DNA of 52,354 bases from NCBI GenBank assembly GCA_032718475.1, contig JAUCBJ010000713.1, positions 1-52,354 on the forward strand. Direction: 5' to 3'. Positions 43,080 to 52,354 of the stretch are shown here, one piece after another (position 1 is the stretch's first letter; every line of letters begins with the position of its first letter). This DNA is from Nemertoderma westbladi (lineage: Eukaryota; Xenacoelomorpha; Nemertodermatida; Nemertodermatidae). The notes beneath the pieces are model-generated. The model had not been told where the DNA came from. It worked only from the letters and a program-made list of their open reading frames with translations, and ran no database searches. Position numbers and translations under genes: made by a program.

Positions 43080-43465
43080 TAAGAATTTCCTAGGAATTAT
43101 ATTTTCTACAACTGTGCTCGATTAAAGAACGTTTCAGGATAAGAAAAATGACACTGGGATCGATTTCAAAGAGTTGGCCCAACCCATCCAATTTTACTCA
43201 ATACTGTCAAATTTTCACATATTTTAACCAAATTAACCATTTTTTAGTAAAAAATTTCATATATCAAAAGTAAATCAACTTCCTAGGAATTCTATTTTTT
43301 GTATCTTTGGTCATCTATAGAACATGTCAGTCTTATTCATATTCCGAAATTTTCAAGAGTTGGCCGAACCTGGTTAATGTTCAGGTCAAATCTGGATTTT
43401 AAAAACTCAATTACCAGTATAGTTCCGACTATAGTTCAAAAACTAAACCGGTTAAAAATATATGG
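43080..43465. repeat. Diverged 193-bp tandem duplication
   Basis: tcctaggaatt occurs at 43088 and 43281. Each copy is followed by a gagttggcc(c/g)aacc string at about 43173 and 43351. The copies are strongly diverged. Confidence 0.6.
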
Positions 43466-43717
43466 AGAACAGCAATTGAAAATGCATTAATTTCCCTAAA
43501 CGTAACAATTAAAAATTCATCGAATATGGTCGTGTTGCACCAGAGTTACAACGATTTTTATAATGGCACATCATATTAAACATTATTATTTAACCATTTT
43601 GAAGTTCCCTCCATTTGAATATCAATAAAACGTTTACTTCGTTACGTATAGTACCTATGGCTCTTCCGGTGAAGGTATTAAGGTTCAAATGGGCTGTACA
43701 GTATGCTTATTCTATTA

Positions 43718-43944
43718 TGAGGATGCCAAAGCACAAGATTATGCACTGGGCTGGCTGGTCCTCACGGCGAAAGCAATGTCCTGCAACGCGGAGGCGGCTT
43801 TGTTCTAGTGTTAAGCTTAGGGGAACCAATGAAACACCTCCAATATACTCTATAGTGTCTGGTTGGAGATGTGTGCATTGTACTTGACACAGTAAACCCG
43901 ACGTAGCATTCTTTTGAATGTGCCATACAGAGATTTGGTGTCAT
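43718..43944 (-). pseudogene. LINE 3' fragment inside the G-gamma intron
   Basis: Minus-strand text DTKSLYGTFKRMLRRVYCVK, then YNAHISNQTL, then (after a stop and shifts) FRREDQPAQ and a CIILCFGILI-like end. It is the same family and region as the nested insert at 5888-6340. It is 5' truncated and frameshifted. Confidence 0.85.
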
Positions 43945-44040
43945 ATCTTTGAACGTTAATACTTTATAACTCCTATTCAACTGCGCCGATTTAACTGTAA
44001 CAAACACCGACAATTATATTTACAATACAATTATCTGTCA

Positions 44041-44120
44041 GATATATGCTCCAACCTGTTATATGTTTGTGGGTGTGCCAGATATATGCTCCAAACTGTT
44101 ATATGTTTGTGGGTGTGCCA
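44041..44120. repeat. 40-bp tandem duplication
   Basis: gatatatgctccaa(c/a)ctgtt followed by atatgtttgtgggtgtgcca occurs twice back to back, differing at one base. Confidence 0.95.
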
Positions 44121-45337
44121 AATTGATACAAATATTTGCGAATTTTTGAACATAGTGATTGCAATGTGACATATTGTAGAGAAAGGCGGCAATTTATATT
44201 GTATTCCCTTAAGTTTTATGCAAAGTGTAGACAGACTTATTGTTTATTAACATAGCCGGGGCTGTCTAGCCAGCACTTTAACTTGGAATAATTGGTTTTT
44301 GTTTTTTTGGTTAGGGTTAGTTGGTCAGGCCCAAACCCTATTTAAAACTGTCATGTAACCCTAAGTCATAAGGTTCTAATCTAAGAAATTTTGTGGAATT
44401 TTGGACCTTTGCCATGAGCCCGCCATGACTTCGGGTTAGAGTTACATTACAGTTTTAATTAGGGTTTCGGGCCGCCATTTCACTTCGAATTAGGGTTTCG
44501 GACCGCCACTCTCGAAATCTGTGGTGAAAATGCTCTGGTGGGGGGGGGGGGGGGGGGGGCATTTGACGCTAGGAGAAAATGCCCGGAGGGGGAGGGGGCA
44601 TTTTCGCCTGTGACAACGGCACTGGGTCTGATATAATGCAATGCATGAGTAAATAAAAACAGCTCAATGTTTATAATTCTTAGAGTGTTGTGTGTTGATT
44701 CTGTAGTCACCGTAAGTGGATCGCCCCCTCTCCAGCAGATACTCATGGATTGCGTGACTCACCTCAAGTCTTACTTAGATAGTCAGTATGAGTATGACTC
44801 ACGGCTACGCCCTGACTCTGTATGTGCGTATTGACTTCTTCCCCTGGTTACTTGTGAATAAACTATGTTATTATTTGTTTATATATAAAAACAATTTTAT
44901 TCTTAAATCGTTACTTTTTGGTTTGAATATACCCCAAAATCGGGAAAAAAATAAGCACTTTTTTCCCGAGGGACAAAAAATATCCCATAGGATTGCATTA
45001 ATTTTAATTTTTTCCCGGCGAAAAAAGCTAAGTAAGAAGTGTGAAAATATTTTTGGTAGAATATCATAAATTTTATTACAGGAATCGAAAGAGCATGAAT
45101 AAAAACCATCCACGCAATCAAAAGTTATTGCAGGTATAGTGTCTGCGCAGTCAGATCATAATTATCCAATATTGCCTATTAAAAGGTGGGCCCTTTTACT
45201 GATGTCATAAATGTTCTAGAATATGTATTGGCATGGGCCATGAGTTGTATGTAAGCAAGCACTGAGCTTTGTGTACAGTAATTCGAATCCTTGTTCATTA
45301 GCTCAACAACACAAACATTCAACTGTTCGTATACAGC
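44121..45337. other. Intronic spacer, no gene seen
   Basis: Contains two copies of ttagggtttcgg followed by (g/a)ccgcca (about 44460-44515) and a poly-G run at 44540-44559. No coding frame with a known domain. Confidence 0.45.
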
Positions 45338-45372
45338 CATGGCCTACTATGTACAGTATATAGTAGGCCATG
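45338..45372. repeat. Hairpin with 13-bp arms
   Basis: catggcctactat (45338-45350) is the exact inverse of atagtaggccatg (45360-45372), with a 9-base loop. Confidence 0.85.
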
Positions 45373-45635
45373 ATACAGCATATTACCGTAGGGCGCAGTT
45401 TAAGCAAGGACTTGTAAGACTTGCAAGGACTTAAGCAAGGAAGTAGTCCTTGAGTTTAAGTTATTATTGTCGTACCGGTACGTAAGTTGTATTAAAACTG
45501 CTATTACTGCAACTATTACTGCTGCTGGTTGGTTTCTTGCCAGATACGATTTCAGACTGGAGGAATAGGCAGGAATTCCAAAAACAATACAGCAATAATA
45601 AATAATCTGTACCAGTATTAATAGCATAAAGAGGG

Positions 45636-45770
45636 ATCTAAGTTAACCTAGTTAGGATCTAAGTTCACCCAGATATGATCTATGTTCTCAAATATAGCAT
45701 AGGACCTCACTGTATGTTCGCAAAGATCTAAGTTCATAAAAGTCAGGCCCCGCAGGATCTAAGTTCGTTT
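45636..45770 (+). repeat. Array of ggatctaagttc motifs upstream of BUB3
   Basis: Five copies or variants: ggatctaagttaacc, ggatctaagttcaccc, tgatctatgttctc, agatctaagttcata and ggatctaagttcgttt. The motif differs by one or two bases from the ggaactaagttcg repeats at the right end of the TIR-bounded gag-pol element, so it may be the remnant of a related element end. Confidence 0.65.
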
Positions 45771-45976
45771 TACCCCTAAATACAGAAATAGGCCACCTAC
45801 CGGTAGCTCTGTTAGTCTGTAGCTGTTGCTAATGCAGTACCTACTTCAATACAGCAGTAATAACCTGATACAGTGATAAATGTGAAGAATTCTACACCCT
45901 ACGCCAGTACGCTGTAGTGCTGTACGGTGTGCTCAACTTCTGAACTTAGCGGCCCGGTACCAAGAAAAACAGTAAA

Positions 45977-46963
45977 ATGGAGCCTGATAAGATTGGTGAA
46001 TTCAAGATTTCCCAACCACCGACGGACGGGATATCTTCTCTGCGATTCAATCCCTCGGCCAGACAGTTCCTACTGGTGGCGTCCTGGGACTCGACAGTGC
46101 GACTCTACGACGTGGTCCACAACCAACTACGTTCCAAGTTCCAACACGACGGGGCGGTGTTAGACTGTGTGTTCTCGGACGCCACCCAGGTCTACACCGG
46201 GGGACTAGACTGCTCGTTGCGAACCTTCGATCTAAACTCGGGACAGGGTCGCGCCGTAGGCCAGCACGATAAGGCAATCCGTTGCGTTGACTACAGCGCG
46301 TCTGCGGGTGTCGTTATTACCGGAAGTTGGGACCAGACGGTTAAGTTATGGGACCCCCGGACGTCCGAGAATGTGGGGTCTTTCTCGCAGCCGGAGCGAG
46401 TATACGCGATGGATTCCTGCGGGGAGAGACTTATAGTGGGTACGGCGTCACGCAAGGTGCTGGTATGGGACCTCCGCAATATGGGCTATGTGCAACAACG
46501 CCGGGAGAGCAGCCTAAAGTACCAGACGCGTTGCATCCGCAGCTTCCCGAATGAGGAAGGTTTCGCAATCAGTTCGATAGAGGGTCGTGTGGCTATAGAG
46601 TACCTGGACCCCGCGCCCGAGGTACAACGCAAGAAGTACGCGTTTAAGTGCCACCGGATACGGGAAGGGGCAGTGGAGACTGTCTACCCAGTAAACGCTA
46701 TCGCCTTCCATCATGGGTACAACACCTTCGCTACGGGTGGTAGCGACGGATATGTTAACATCTGGGACGGTTTCAATAAGAAACGACTTTGCCAGTTCCA
46801 TCGCTACCCTACAACCATCGCTTCGTTGTGTTTCTCTCGAGACGGTTCAACTTTAGCTATCGCCACCTCCTACCTCTTTGAGGATCATAACGTTCTCCAG
46901 AAACCCGCCGACGATGCCATCTACATCCGCAGCATAACAGATCAGGAGTGCAAACCGAAATAA
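45977..46963 (+). CDS. BUB3: BUB3 mitotic checkpoint protein, intronless
   Basis: A complete 328-residue frame, the same length as vertebrate BUB3, from ATG 45977 to TAA. It is a seven-bladed WD40 propeller: SWDSTVRLYD (about 36-45), the second and third blades, VVITGSWDQTVKLWDPRT (about 111-128), LVWDLRNMGYVQQRRESSLK (about 162-181), RCIRSFPNEEGFAISSIEGR, YAFKCHR, and FATGGSDGYVNIWDGFNKKR. BUB3 binds the GLEBS motifs of BUB1 and BUBR1 and brings them to phosphorylated KNL1 at kinetochores for the spindle checkpoint. The gene sits inside the long intron of the G-gamma gene on the same strand and has no intron of its own, unlike vertebrate BUB3. Its GC content is clearly higher than its AT-rich surroundings. 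A possible polyadenylation signal aataaa is at 47082-47087. It is probably functional; a retrogene origin is inference. Confidence 0.95.
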   Translation: MEPDKIGEFKISQPPTDGISSLRFNPSARQFLLVASWDSTVRLYDVVHNQLRSKFQHDGAVLDCVFSDATQVYTGGLDCSLRTFDLNSGQGRAVGQHDKAIRCVDYSASAGVVITGSWDQTVKLWDPRTSENVGSFSQPERVYAMDSCGERLIVGTASRKVLVWDLRNMGYVQQRRESSLKYQTRCIRSFPNEEGFAISSIEGRVAIEYLDPAPEVQRKKYAFKCHRIREGAVETVYPVNAIAFHHGYNTFATGGSDGYVNIWDGFNKKRLCQFHRYPTTIASLCFSRDGSTLAIATSYLFEDHNVLQKPADDAIYIRSITDQECKPK

Positions 46964-47736
46964 TGGGTTTCTCAAGTTATCCTTAATAGTAAGTCTGCTC
47001 AAGCATTGCATATATTGGTAAACGAGCTAAACTTCATCGATAAAAGCGAGTTAGTATGGTTGTTTACAATCAGCTATACGGAATAAAACTGGAACTGTTT
47101 ACCATTATACAAACTATTATACTAACCAAAGGAACAAACTATTTCTTTTGTTCGATGTTTGATGTAAAAACTTTAAACTTCTGTTCGTATTTTGTATTTA
47201 TAGGATTTAATTTCCTTGTCTATTAAAAAAAACGTGGATATCCGGCTGGAGTTTGCCTTGGTGACTTTTTCAGACAATACATAGAGGGCCTAATACAATA
47301 CAATACAGACAATACAATTTACATTTACTATATAAATTTATGAGAGGTACCGGTATACATAAAGTATATAGAAGAGATAATGCTACCCACTACTCCCACT
47401 CATCCGCTATATACTCCGACTGACCCTACAATTCAGGTAGATTTTCCCCTGGGGATGCATTTTGATTCCCTCATGAGTGCCCCCCCCCCCCCCCCCCATG
47501 TATGTGTATATTTGCAACATCGCAATATACTCCATGTCCTGAAATATAGCGTCATAATTCAGTGGCCTCAAATACCCCCCACCCCCAAACCACCCCCGAA
47601 TATTTTTTACAAATAATAATCGCAATAAGAAATCCATTTTTTATAAAGGTGCTATGCAGAAACTAAAATGTAAGAACTTCTATACTATATCTATACCAGA
47701 TGTAAAATGCATTGCATGCATATGCAATCGGTTGAT
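46964..47736 (+). other. BUB3 3' region and intronic spacer
   Basis: Contains aataaa at 47082-47087, acaatac microsatellite-like repeats at about 47270-47320, and a poly-C run at 47480-47497. No coding frame is supported. Confidence 0.5.
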
Positions 47737-48805
47737 GGGCCATTCTCACCAAAATTTGCCAAACGGGTGTCCTGAAGCCACAACTTCTGTTTATGGCGGT
47801 TCTAGAAAGTGCTGAAGCGTAGATTTTGTACAATTAATTTCAGCTCAAACAGACATCATGTCTTCCCGTAGCAGAACATGGCCAAAAAATGACATTTCCA
47901 AATGTCCCAGGTCCAAAGTTGTAGTAGAACAAACTGGTATAAAATTCCAACCCAAGGTCATAATAGCCAGTAAACCAAAATACATTAGAAAGCTGGATAA
48001 ATGGAGATTCATTTTCTGCAGTATTTGTATAAATACCATGTAGTTGGTGTCGTACAGCTGCATTCAACATCGTGTCCCACACTTTTCTGATTTTTATGTC
48101 CGACCCTGTAGCTGTAATGGTGCTGATTTCATCTTAACTTTTTAACAGCAATCCTAAAAGTAAATATTCATTTGAAAGCAAATTTTCTCAGGATGACCAT
48201 GTTAAAATTTCATCACATTTGCTTAATTTCCGTCCAAGTAATCGTCTTCTAAGTAGACCAAGGTATATGTGACAATCTCTTTGTCCGGCCCCTGTAATGG
48301 TCACACATTGCCTATTTAAAAGTGATAGAATTACAGATAAGAGTTAGTAAAGATACTGCCAGATTCGTATTTCTCAGCGCTTTCAGGATGTAGGTTAGCC
48401 ACACTTCAAATTATATGTAAACAATAATCAATCACTGTGTCCGGCCCTGTAATTGTGTCGGCCGCCCGTGGTAATGTATGGCTCTGGGATCACGTTCACT
48501 ATGTAATATATATGTTTAATATAATAAAAGTACATCTTTCACTATTCAAAATATAGTTATAGGCGGGGATTATTATACATTTACCAAGAAATCTATGCAT
48601 TACAGGCCGGACAAATCATTACAGGGCGGACTCGTTTTAAATGCCAAATAAATTTTTTCAACGGCGCAAAAGTGTTTGACCATGGTCCCCATTAAATTCC
48701 TGACATCAAGAGCTTTCAGAAAATATATGGGTTTACTATATTCTGTAGACAATTTTTTTTTGAAAAATGTACACCCGTTTTGGCCAATTTTGTTGAGAAT
48801 GGGCC
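47737..48805. mobile_element. TIR element with GTCCGGCCCTGTAAT motifs (about 1.07 kb)
   Basis: The ends are inverted repeats of about 34 bp with few mismatches (47737-47770 starting gggccattctcaccaaaa, and 48771-48805). TGAT lies on both outer sides (47733-47736 and 48806-48809), a possible 4-bp target duplication. Copies of gtccggcc(c)ctgtaat occur at about 48282 and 48439, with a variant at about 48099 and inverted ones at about 48602 and 48621. No transposase frame. It is a non-autonomous DNA transposon. Confidence 0.8.
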
Positions 48806-49209
48806 TGATCTGGTTTCGCCGCTCAGCTGTAGGCACCGTAAAAGATCAAACCAGGAAAACATGTAGATTTCGCTAAATGGAAATAAAGTTGAATTAAACT
48901 AACTAACTGTCGTGGCTGTACTAGAGCTTGCGCCATTCAGTCAGCTATCCTACGTTAGTTCGCCAGTCCCATAACGTGACTGCCGATGTGCTTGTGCACT
49001 ACACCCTTCTTGTCCTTTTCATTATCATGCTTGCTTAGCTTTCTTGATTAATACAGGAGGGACGACCCCCTTGGAAATATGCTTCAAAGCTTTCGCGGTA
49101 ACCCCATATCTTATGTTGGGCAAATCCTATTTGGTGTATTGTCATTAAGACAATCCAAGGCGGTATAAAAAGTACAGGAAAAAGTAACAAACTCTGCTAA
49201 ACTCCACAG

Positions 49210-49315
49210 GTTAATAGCTTATTGTGAAGAACACGCTTCGTACGATGGTTTGCTCTGTGGTATTCCTACTCCAGACAATCCCTACAAAGAAAAGAAGTCT
49301 TGTACTGTTTTATAG
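49210..49315 (+). CDS. G-protein gamma terminal exon A (CTVL)
   Basis: After the acceptor ctccacag, one base completes the split codon from exon 1 (GA+G, Glu). The frame then reads LIAYCEEHASYDGLLCGIPT followed by PDNPYKEKKSCTVL and TAG. This is the canonical G-gamma C-terminal half: the Y-C-EEHA helix, the DNP(Y/F)KEKK segment that contacts G-beta, and a CaaX box CTVL whose final Leu predicts geranylgeranylation. The pyrimidine tract of the acceptor is weak. A second, related terminal exon follows 108 bases later. Confidence 0.9.
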
Positions 49316-49423
49316 ATAACTGTACTTCCACTGTTGTGCATTAAGGGTGAGTTACTAGTAATTCATTGAGAATAATGAGTTTAGAAATTAATTTCTCTTT
49401 TGTTTTGTTTAATTTTTTTCTAG

Positions 49424-49526
49424 CCTGCGGGATTACTGCATAGAATACCAAGGTGTAGACATGCTCGTAATAGGTGTCAATAAAGACAACCCTTTTGGGG
49501 AGAAGAAGTCATGCTCTATACTATAG
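49424..49526 (+). CDS. G-protein gamma alternative terminal exon B (CSIL)
   Basis: A strong acceptor (aatttttttctag) is followed by one base completing the split codon as GA+C (Asp). The frame then reads LRDYCIEYQGVDMLVIGVNK followed by DNPFGEKKSCSIL and TAG. It aligns along its length with exon A, in the same phase, one residue shorter. It keeps the YC pair, DNPFxEKKSC and a CaaX box ending in Leu (CSIL), but lacks the CEEHA acidic-His motif. It is a tandem exon duplicate. Because exon A has its own stop, exon B can only be used if A is skipped. It could be an isoform exon or a decaying duplicate; its intact frame, strong acceptor and CaaX favour use. Confidence 0.85.
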
Positions 49527-50364
49527 TTTAGTATACGAGTGCAAGACTATGATACATTCTTACCCACAGGTATTGGACAAGCACCACACCCAAGAATGCA
49601 CTCAATGTCAAAGCAACTAAATTCAACTAGAATCCCCATTTAGTGTGTTGTGTAGTGAGTGTTACTAAATAATAAGATGAATAATTTCCAAGAACAGCAT
49701 TAGCCCGCATGATAATTTGTTTTACACATACCCTTGTGTTTATTTCCCTATTTATTTTGTCCAAGTAAATAAGTTGGCATGTTTCGTTTGGGTGCTAATT
49801 TATTTTAACAGGTCTTGTTTATGTTTCCCCATTCATGTTTTGTTTATGTTATTTATGTTAGACATAGAGCCTCGCACGAGGGTGCTGGGAATGTTAGTTG
49901 GTTTATTTGTGTGAACAGCCCAGCAGAAATATATTATATACACCCTAACACGGCGAAAATGGATACAGTAATAATTCCACCTCAGTTGTGATTGTATAAT
50001 ATAGTAAATGCATAATTATTGATATATGTAAAGTTGTAAGTATGTACAATTATTAATGGAAGTTAGTTTGTGGCTGTGGTAGAAGCAAGTGTGGCGAGAC
50101 GTGGTAGGTAGTACAGTACAGTGCGTGGTACCGATAGGAACATGAACCCAAGCTGTACAGCCAAACAAAGGACAAATATAATTCGTGAAATAGTACTGAA
50201 TTCTGGCATATTAGGTGGTGGAACCCATGAGTGTTGGTGCGTGTGAGGTGGTGTCTATTTCGTTGCCTTGCGCTGAGCCGTCCTTGCAGCAACTTAGCAT
50301 TGCAGTTAATTTCAAGTTCGTGACTGAAGTTATGGTAAGAGTAATGACGTCAGATTTAAAACAA
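49527..50364. other. Region downstream of the G-gamma gene, no gene seen
   Basis: Presumably contains the 3' UTR of the terminal exons. I see no unambiguous aataaa signal close by. Open frames at 49717-49914 and 50053-50292 (minus) lack recognisable domains. Confidence 0.4.
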
Positions 50365-51122
50365 TTTGAGGTAAATCGGGTGTCTCAGTCTGTACTCACA
50401 GATATCCCCATTGGTGACATATCCTTTGCTGAAAACAAGATTGCTGCAAAGAGCATCAATACCATTCGTGCAAGTGGATTAGATGGTGTCTTTTAGATTC
50501 CTGAGTGACAGCAGCTTATTCACCCCCTTATCGTGGACTTGTATTGGGCGGTCCCTCAAGAAATAAAAACAAGTTGGTGCCAGTTCCCAAGAAGAGCAAC
50601 CTAACACTCTATTGATATTTTCGTAGTATCTCATTGATCTCGATTGCCGCAAAGCTATACAATAAATGTAGAGTTATATTAAATCGCATCAAGGATCCCA
50701 TTGAGAGACTGCTACGTGGAAATCGAATCAGAATGGGTTCCGGAAAGGTCGTGGGACCATAGAGCCCAGTCTAGCGCTTAGAAGGATAATTTAAGAGTGC
50801 CAAATAAGTAAGACACACGTCTGTTTGTTATCTTTGTTGACTTTGTTAATGCCTTCGATTCAGTCTATCGACCACGTATGTTCAGTATACGTGGGTGGAT
50901 AACGTCCCCTTGGGATCATGGATCCGGAAGTCAGGTGAACACCTTCGGATACGTAAGGGAATGGCATGGGAAGTATTGAATAGTCTGTCCTGGATTTGGA
51001 AGTCCCATATAATAAAACGGAATCTCAAGGGGCGATTATTTAGGGCAGCAGAAGAAACAGTTTTCCTATATGGGAGTCCATGCTGGGCTCTAACTGCAGA
51101 GGATACCAAATCTTTGGATCAA
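50365..51122 (+). pseudogene. Decayed LINE RT, internally deleted
   Basis: Same family as copy A at 7166-8820 but on the plus strand. It begins with VSQSVLTDIPIGDISFAE and IAAKSINTIRASGLDGVF. Broken RT text follows (PIERLLRG-like, FVDFVNAFDSV near 50830). A deletion then removes the catalytic box, and the text resumes with GSWIRKSGEHLRIRKGMAWE, LFRAAEETVFLYGSPCWALT and AEDTKSLD. Multiple stops and frameshifts. Confidence 0.85.
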
Positions 51123-51308
51123 TATTACAATGAACAAGTTTTTTTTAATAAGTCGCGTTTTTACTTCAAGTTCTTTAAGATTTTTTGTATTATGGAACTT
51201 TCTAGTGGTTGTAATCAGATATCGACGGTAATTTTATGTTCAATATTTGTAATATGGTTTTAGTCATTTTAACTAGGCAGAAATGTTATTGCTTTAGCAC
51301 TTGGGTTG

Positions 51309-52030
51309 TATCTATTGTACCGTTGTGTGTGTATCATTAGGGTTGTATCTATTGTATCGCTATGGTTGTGTGTGTGTACCAAGTTGGGTTTGTATCTATT
51401 GTATCGTTAGGGTTGTGTGTATATCATTAGGGTTGTATCGATTGCACCGCTAGGGTTGTGTGTGTATCATTAGGGTTGTATCTATTGTATCGCTATGGTT
51501 GTGTGTGTACCAAGTTGGGTTTGTATCTATTGTATCGCTATGGTTGTGTGTATATCATTAGGGTTGTATCTATTGCACCGCTAGGGTTGTGTGTGTATCA
51601 TTAGGGTTGTATCTATTGTATCGCTATGGTTGTGTGTGTACCAAGTTGGGTTTGTATCTATTGTATCGCTATGGTTGTGTGTGTATCATTAGGGTTGTAT
51701 CTATTGCACCGTTGTGTGTGTACCAAGTTGGGTTTGTATCTATTGTATCGCTATGGTTGTGTGTGTACCAAGTTGGGTTTGTATCTATTGTATCGCTATG
51801 GTTGTGTGTGTACCAAGTTGGTTTTGTATCTATTGTATCGCTATGGTTGTGTGTGTACCAAGTTGGGTTTGTATCTATTGTATCGCTATGGTTGTGTGTG
51901 TACCAAGTTGGGTTTGTATCTATTGTATCGCTATGGTTGTGTGTGTACCAAGTTGGGTTTGTATCTATTGTATCGCTATGGTTGTGTGTGTACCAAGTTG
52001 GGTTTGTATCTATTGTACCGCTATGGCTGT
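51309..52030. repeat. 45-bp minisatellite, about 16 units
   Basis: A tandem array with the unit ctatggttgtgtgtgtacca agttgggtttgtatctattg tatcg (45 bases). The first half mixes a shorter variant (atcattagggttgtatctat with caccgctagg) and the last seven or so units are nearly identical. As 45 is a multiple of three, several frames stay open on both strands. These are not genes. Confidence 0.95.
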
Positions 52031-52354
52031 ACCGTGGTCTATCTATGTAAGTAGCATCGTGGTTGTTTCGAGCGGGTCTTGCTCTAATTATTACCAATTT
52101 GCACTGTTTTGGGGGTTTCTTAGTGTGGTGTGTGTGAGTTTCGCGTACGCTGTATTATCAATACCGCACTCACACTCTCTATATTATATTCCTTTCTAGG
52201 TGTGTTTTTGTCGTTCAAATTCGCCTAGATGTTACCTTCTTCGAACTTTTCCCTATCTGAATACTGTAAACGCTTACGATGTACCTCTGAGAAAAAATAT
52301 CTACCCTATCCAACGCTACAATACAGCATGCGCACTGCATAGATTCTAATATAT
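52031..52354. other. Window end, no gene seen
   Basis: About 320 bases without a supported frame, repeat or structured element. Confidence 0.4.

Noticed and set aside
43615-43887. A 90-codon plus-strand frame
   Set aside because: It runs antisense through the LINE 3' fragment at 43718-43944.
45927-46277. Additional frames overlapping BUB3
   Set aside because: They are shadows of the BUB3 coding frame in a GC-rich stretch.
48955-49133. Minus-strand text resembling a small basic protein (GVTAKALKHISKGVVPPVLI, then KKGVVHKHIGSHVMGLAN)
   Set aside because: It needs a frameshift, has no start, and I cannot place the family. It may be a pseudogene fragment but is not supported well enough to annotate.
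51589-52199. Long reading frames on both strands (about 140-160 codons)
   Set aside because: They are by-products of the 45-bp minisatellite, which is open in several frames at once.

Overview
This is a repeat-rich, AT-rich window of an animal nuclear genome. The evidence is a spliced heterotrimeric G-protein gamma gene with GT-AG introns, a BUB3 spindle-checkpoint gene, an SLC22-type transporter, a BAF-like gene, and many LINE, BEL/Pao and Ty3/gypsy retroelements. The palindromic words AGGCCT and ACCGGT recur throughout the non-coding DNA. A marine invertebrate deuterostome (echinoderm or hemichordate type) is my best guess for the source, but the sequence does not prove it.

Layout. 1-1017 is one copy of a dispersed repeat whose second copy is at 34984-35822. 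1916-3985 is a decayed CR1/L2-like LINE. 4384-4668 is a foldback palindrome. 5274-8820 is a mosaic of minus-strand LINE pieces with a 453-bp plus-strand LINE tail nested in it, flanked by an 11-bp target duplication. 9445-20439 is a young BEL/Pao LTR element: 1261-bp LTRs with only two differences noticed and a CCTCC target duplication. It kept Gag and protease, lost RT, RNase H and integrase, and carries an unrecognised zinc-knuckle reading frame near its 3' LTR. It split an older repeat-associated reading frame, whose two halves lie at 20794-20445 and 9439-8952 on the minus strand.

23469-26423 holds two intact intronless minus-strand genes: a BAF-like DNA-binding protein and an SLC22 transporter. 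26705-32302 is a Ty3/gypsy-type gag-pol with no LTRs that I can find. It is bounded instead by 27-bp terminal inverted repeats (25/27 matching) and inverted arrays of a 16-bp motif. 32330-33720 is another decayed LINE. 33790-34520 is a diverged tandem array containing a perfect 39-bp palindrome. 36218-36406 is a mariner-like MITE.

39658-49526 is the G-gamma gene: exon 1, an intron of about 9.5 kb, then two tandem alternative terminal exons giving the prenylation boxes CTVL and CSIL. The intron contains BUB3 (45977-46963, same strand), two nested TIR elements, a foldback of about 1.3 kb with arms over 600 bp, a LINE fragment and a TIR element of about 1.07 kb. After the gene come a decayed LINE (50365-51122) and a 45-bp minisatellite (51309-52030).

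The host genes belong to separate processes: G-protein signalling, mitotic checkpoint, membrane transport, and chromatin or DNA binding. I see no operon-like grouping. The strongest candidates for something undescribed are the TIR-bounded gag-pol element, the BEL/Pao derivative with its extra zinc-knuckle frame, and the duplicated terminal exon of G-gamma.
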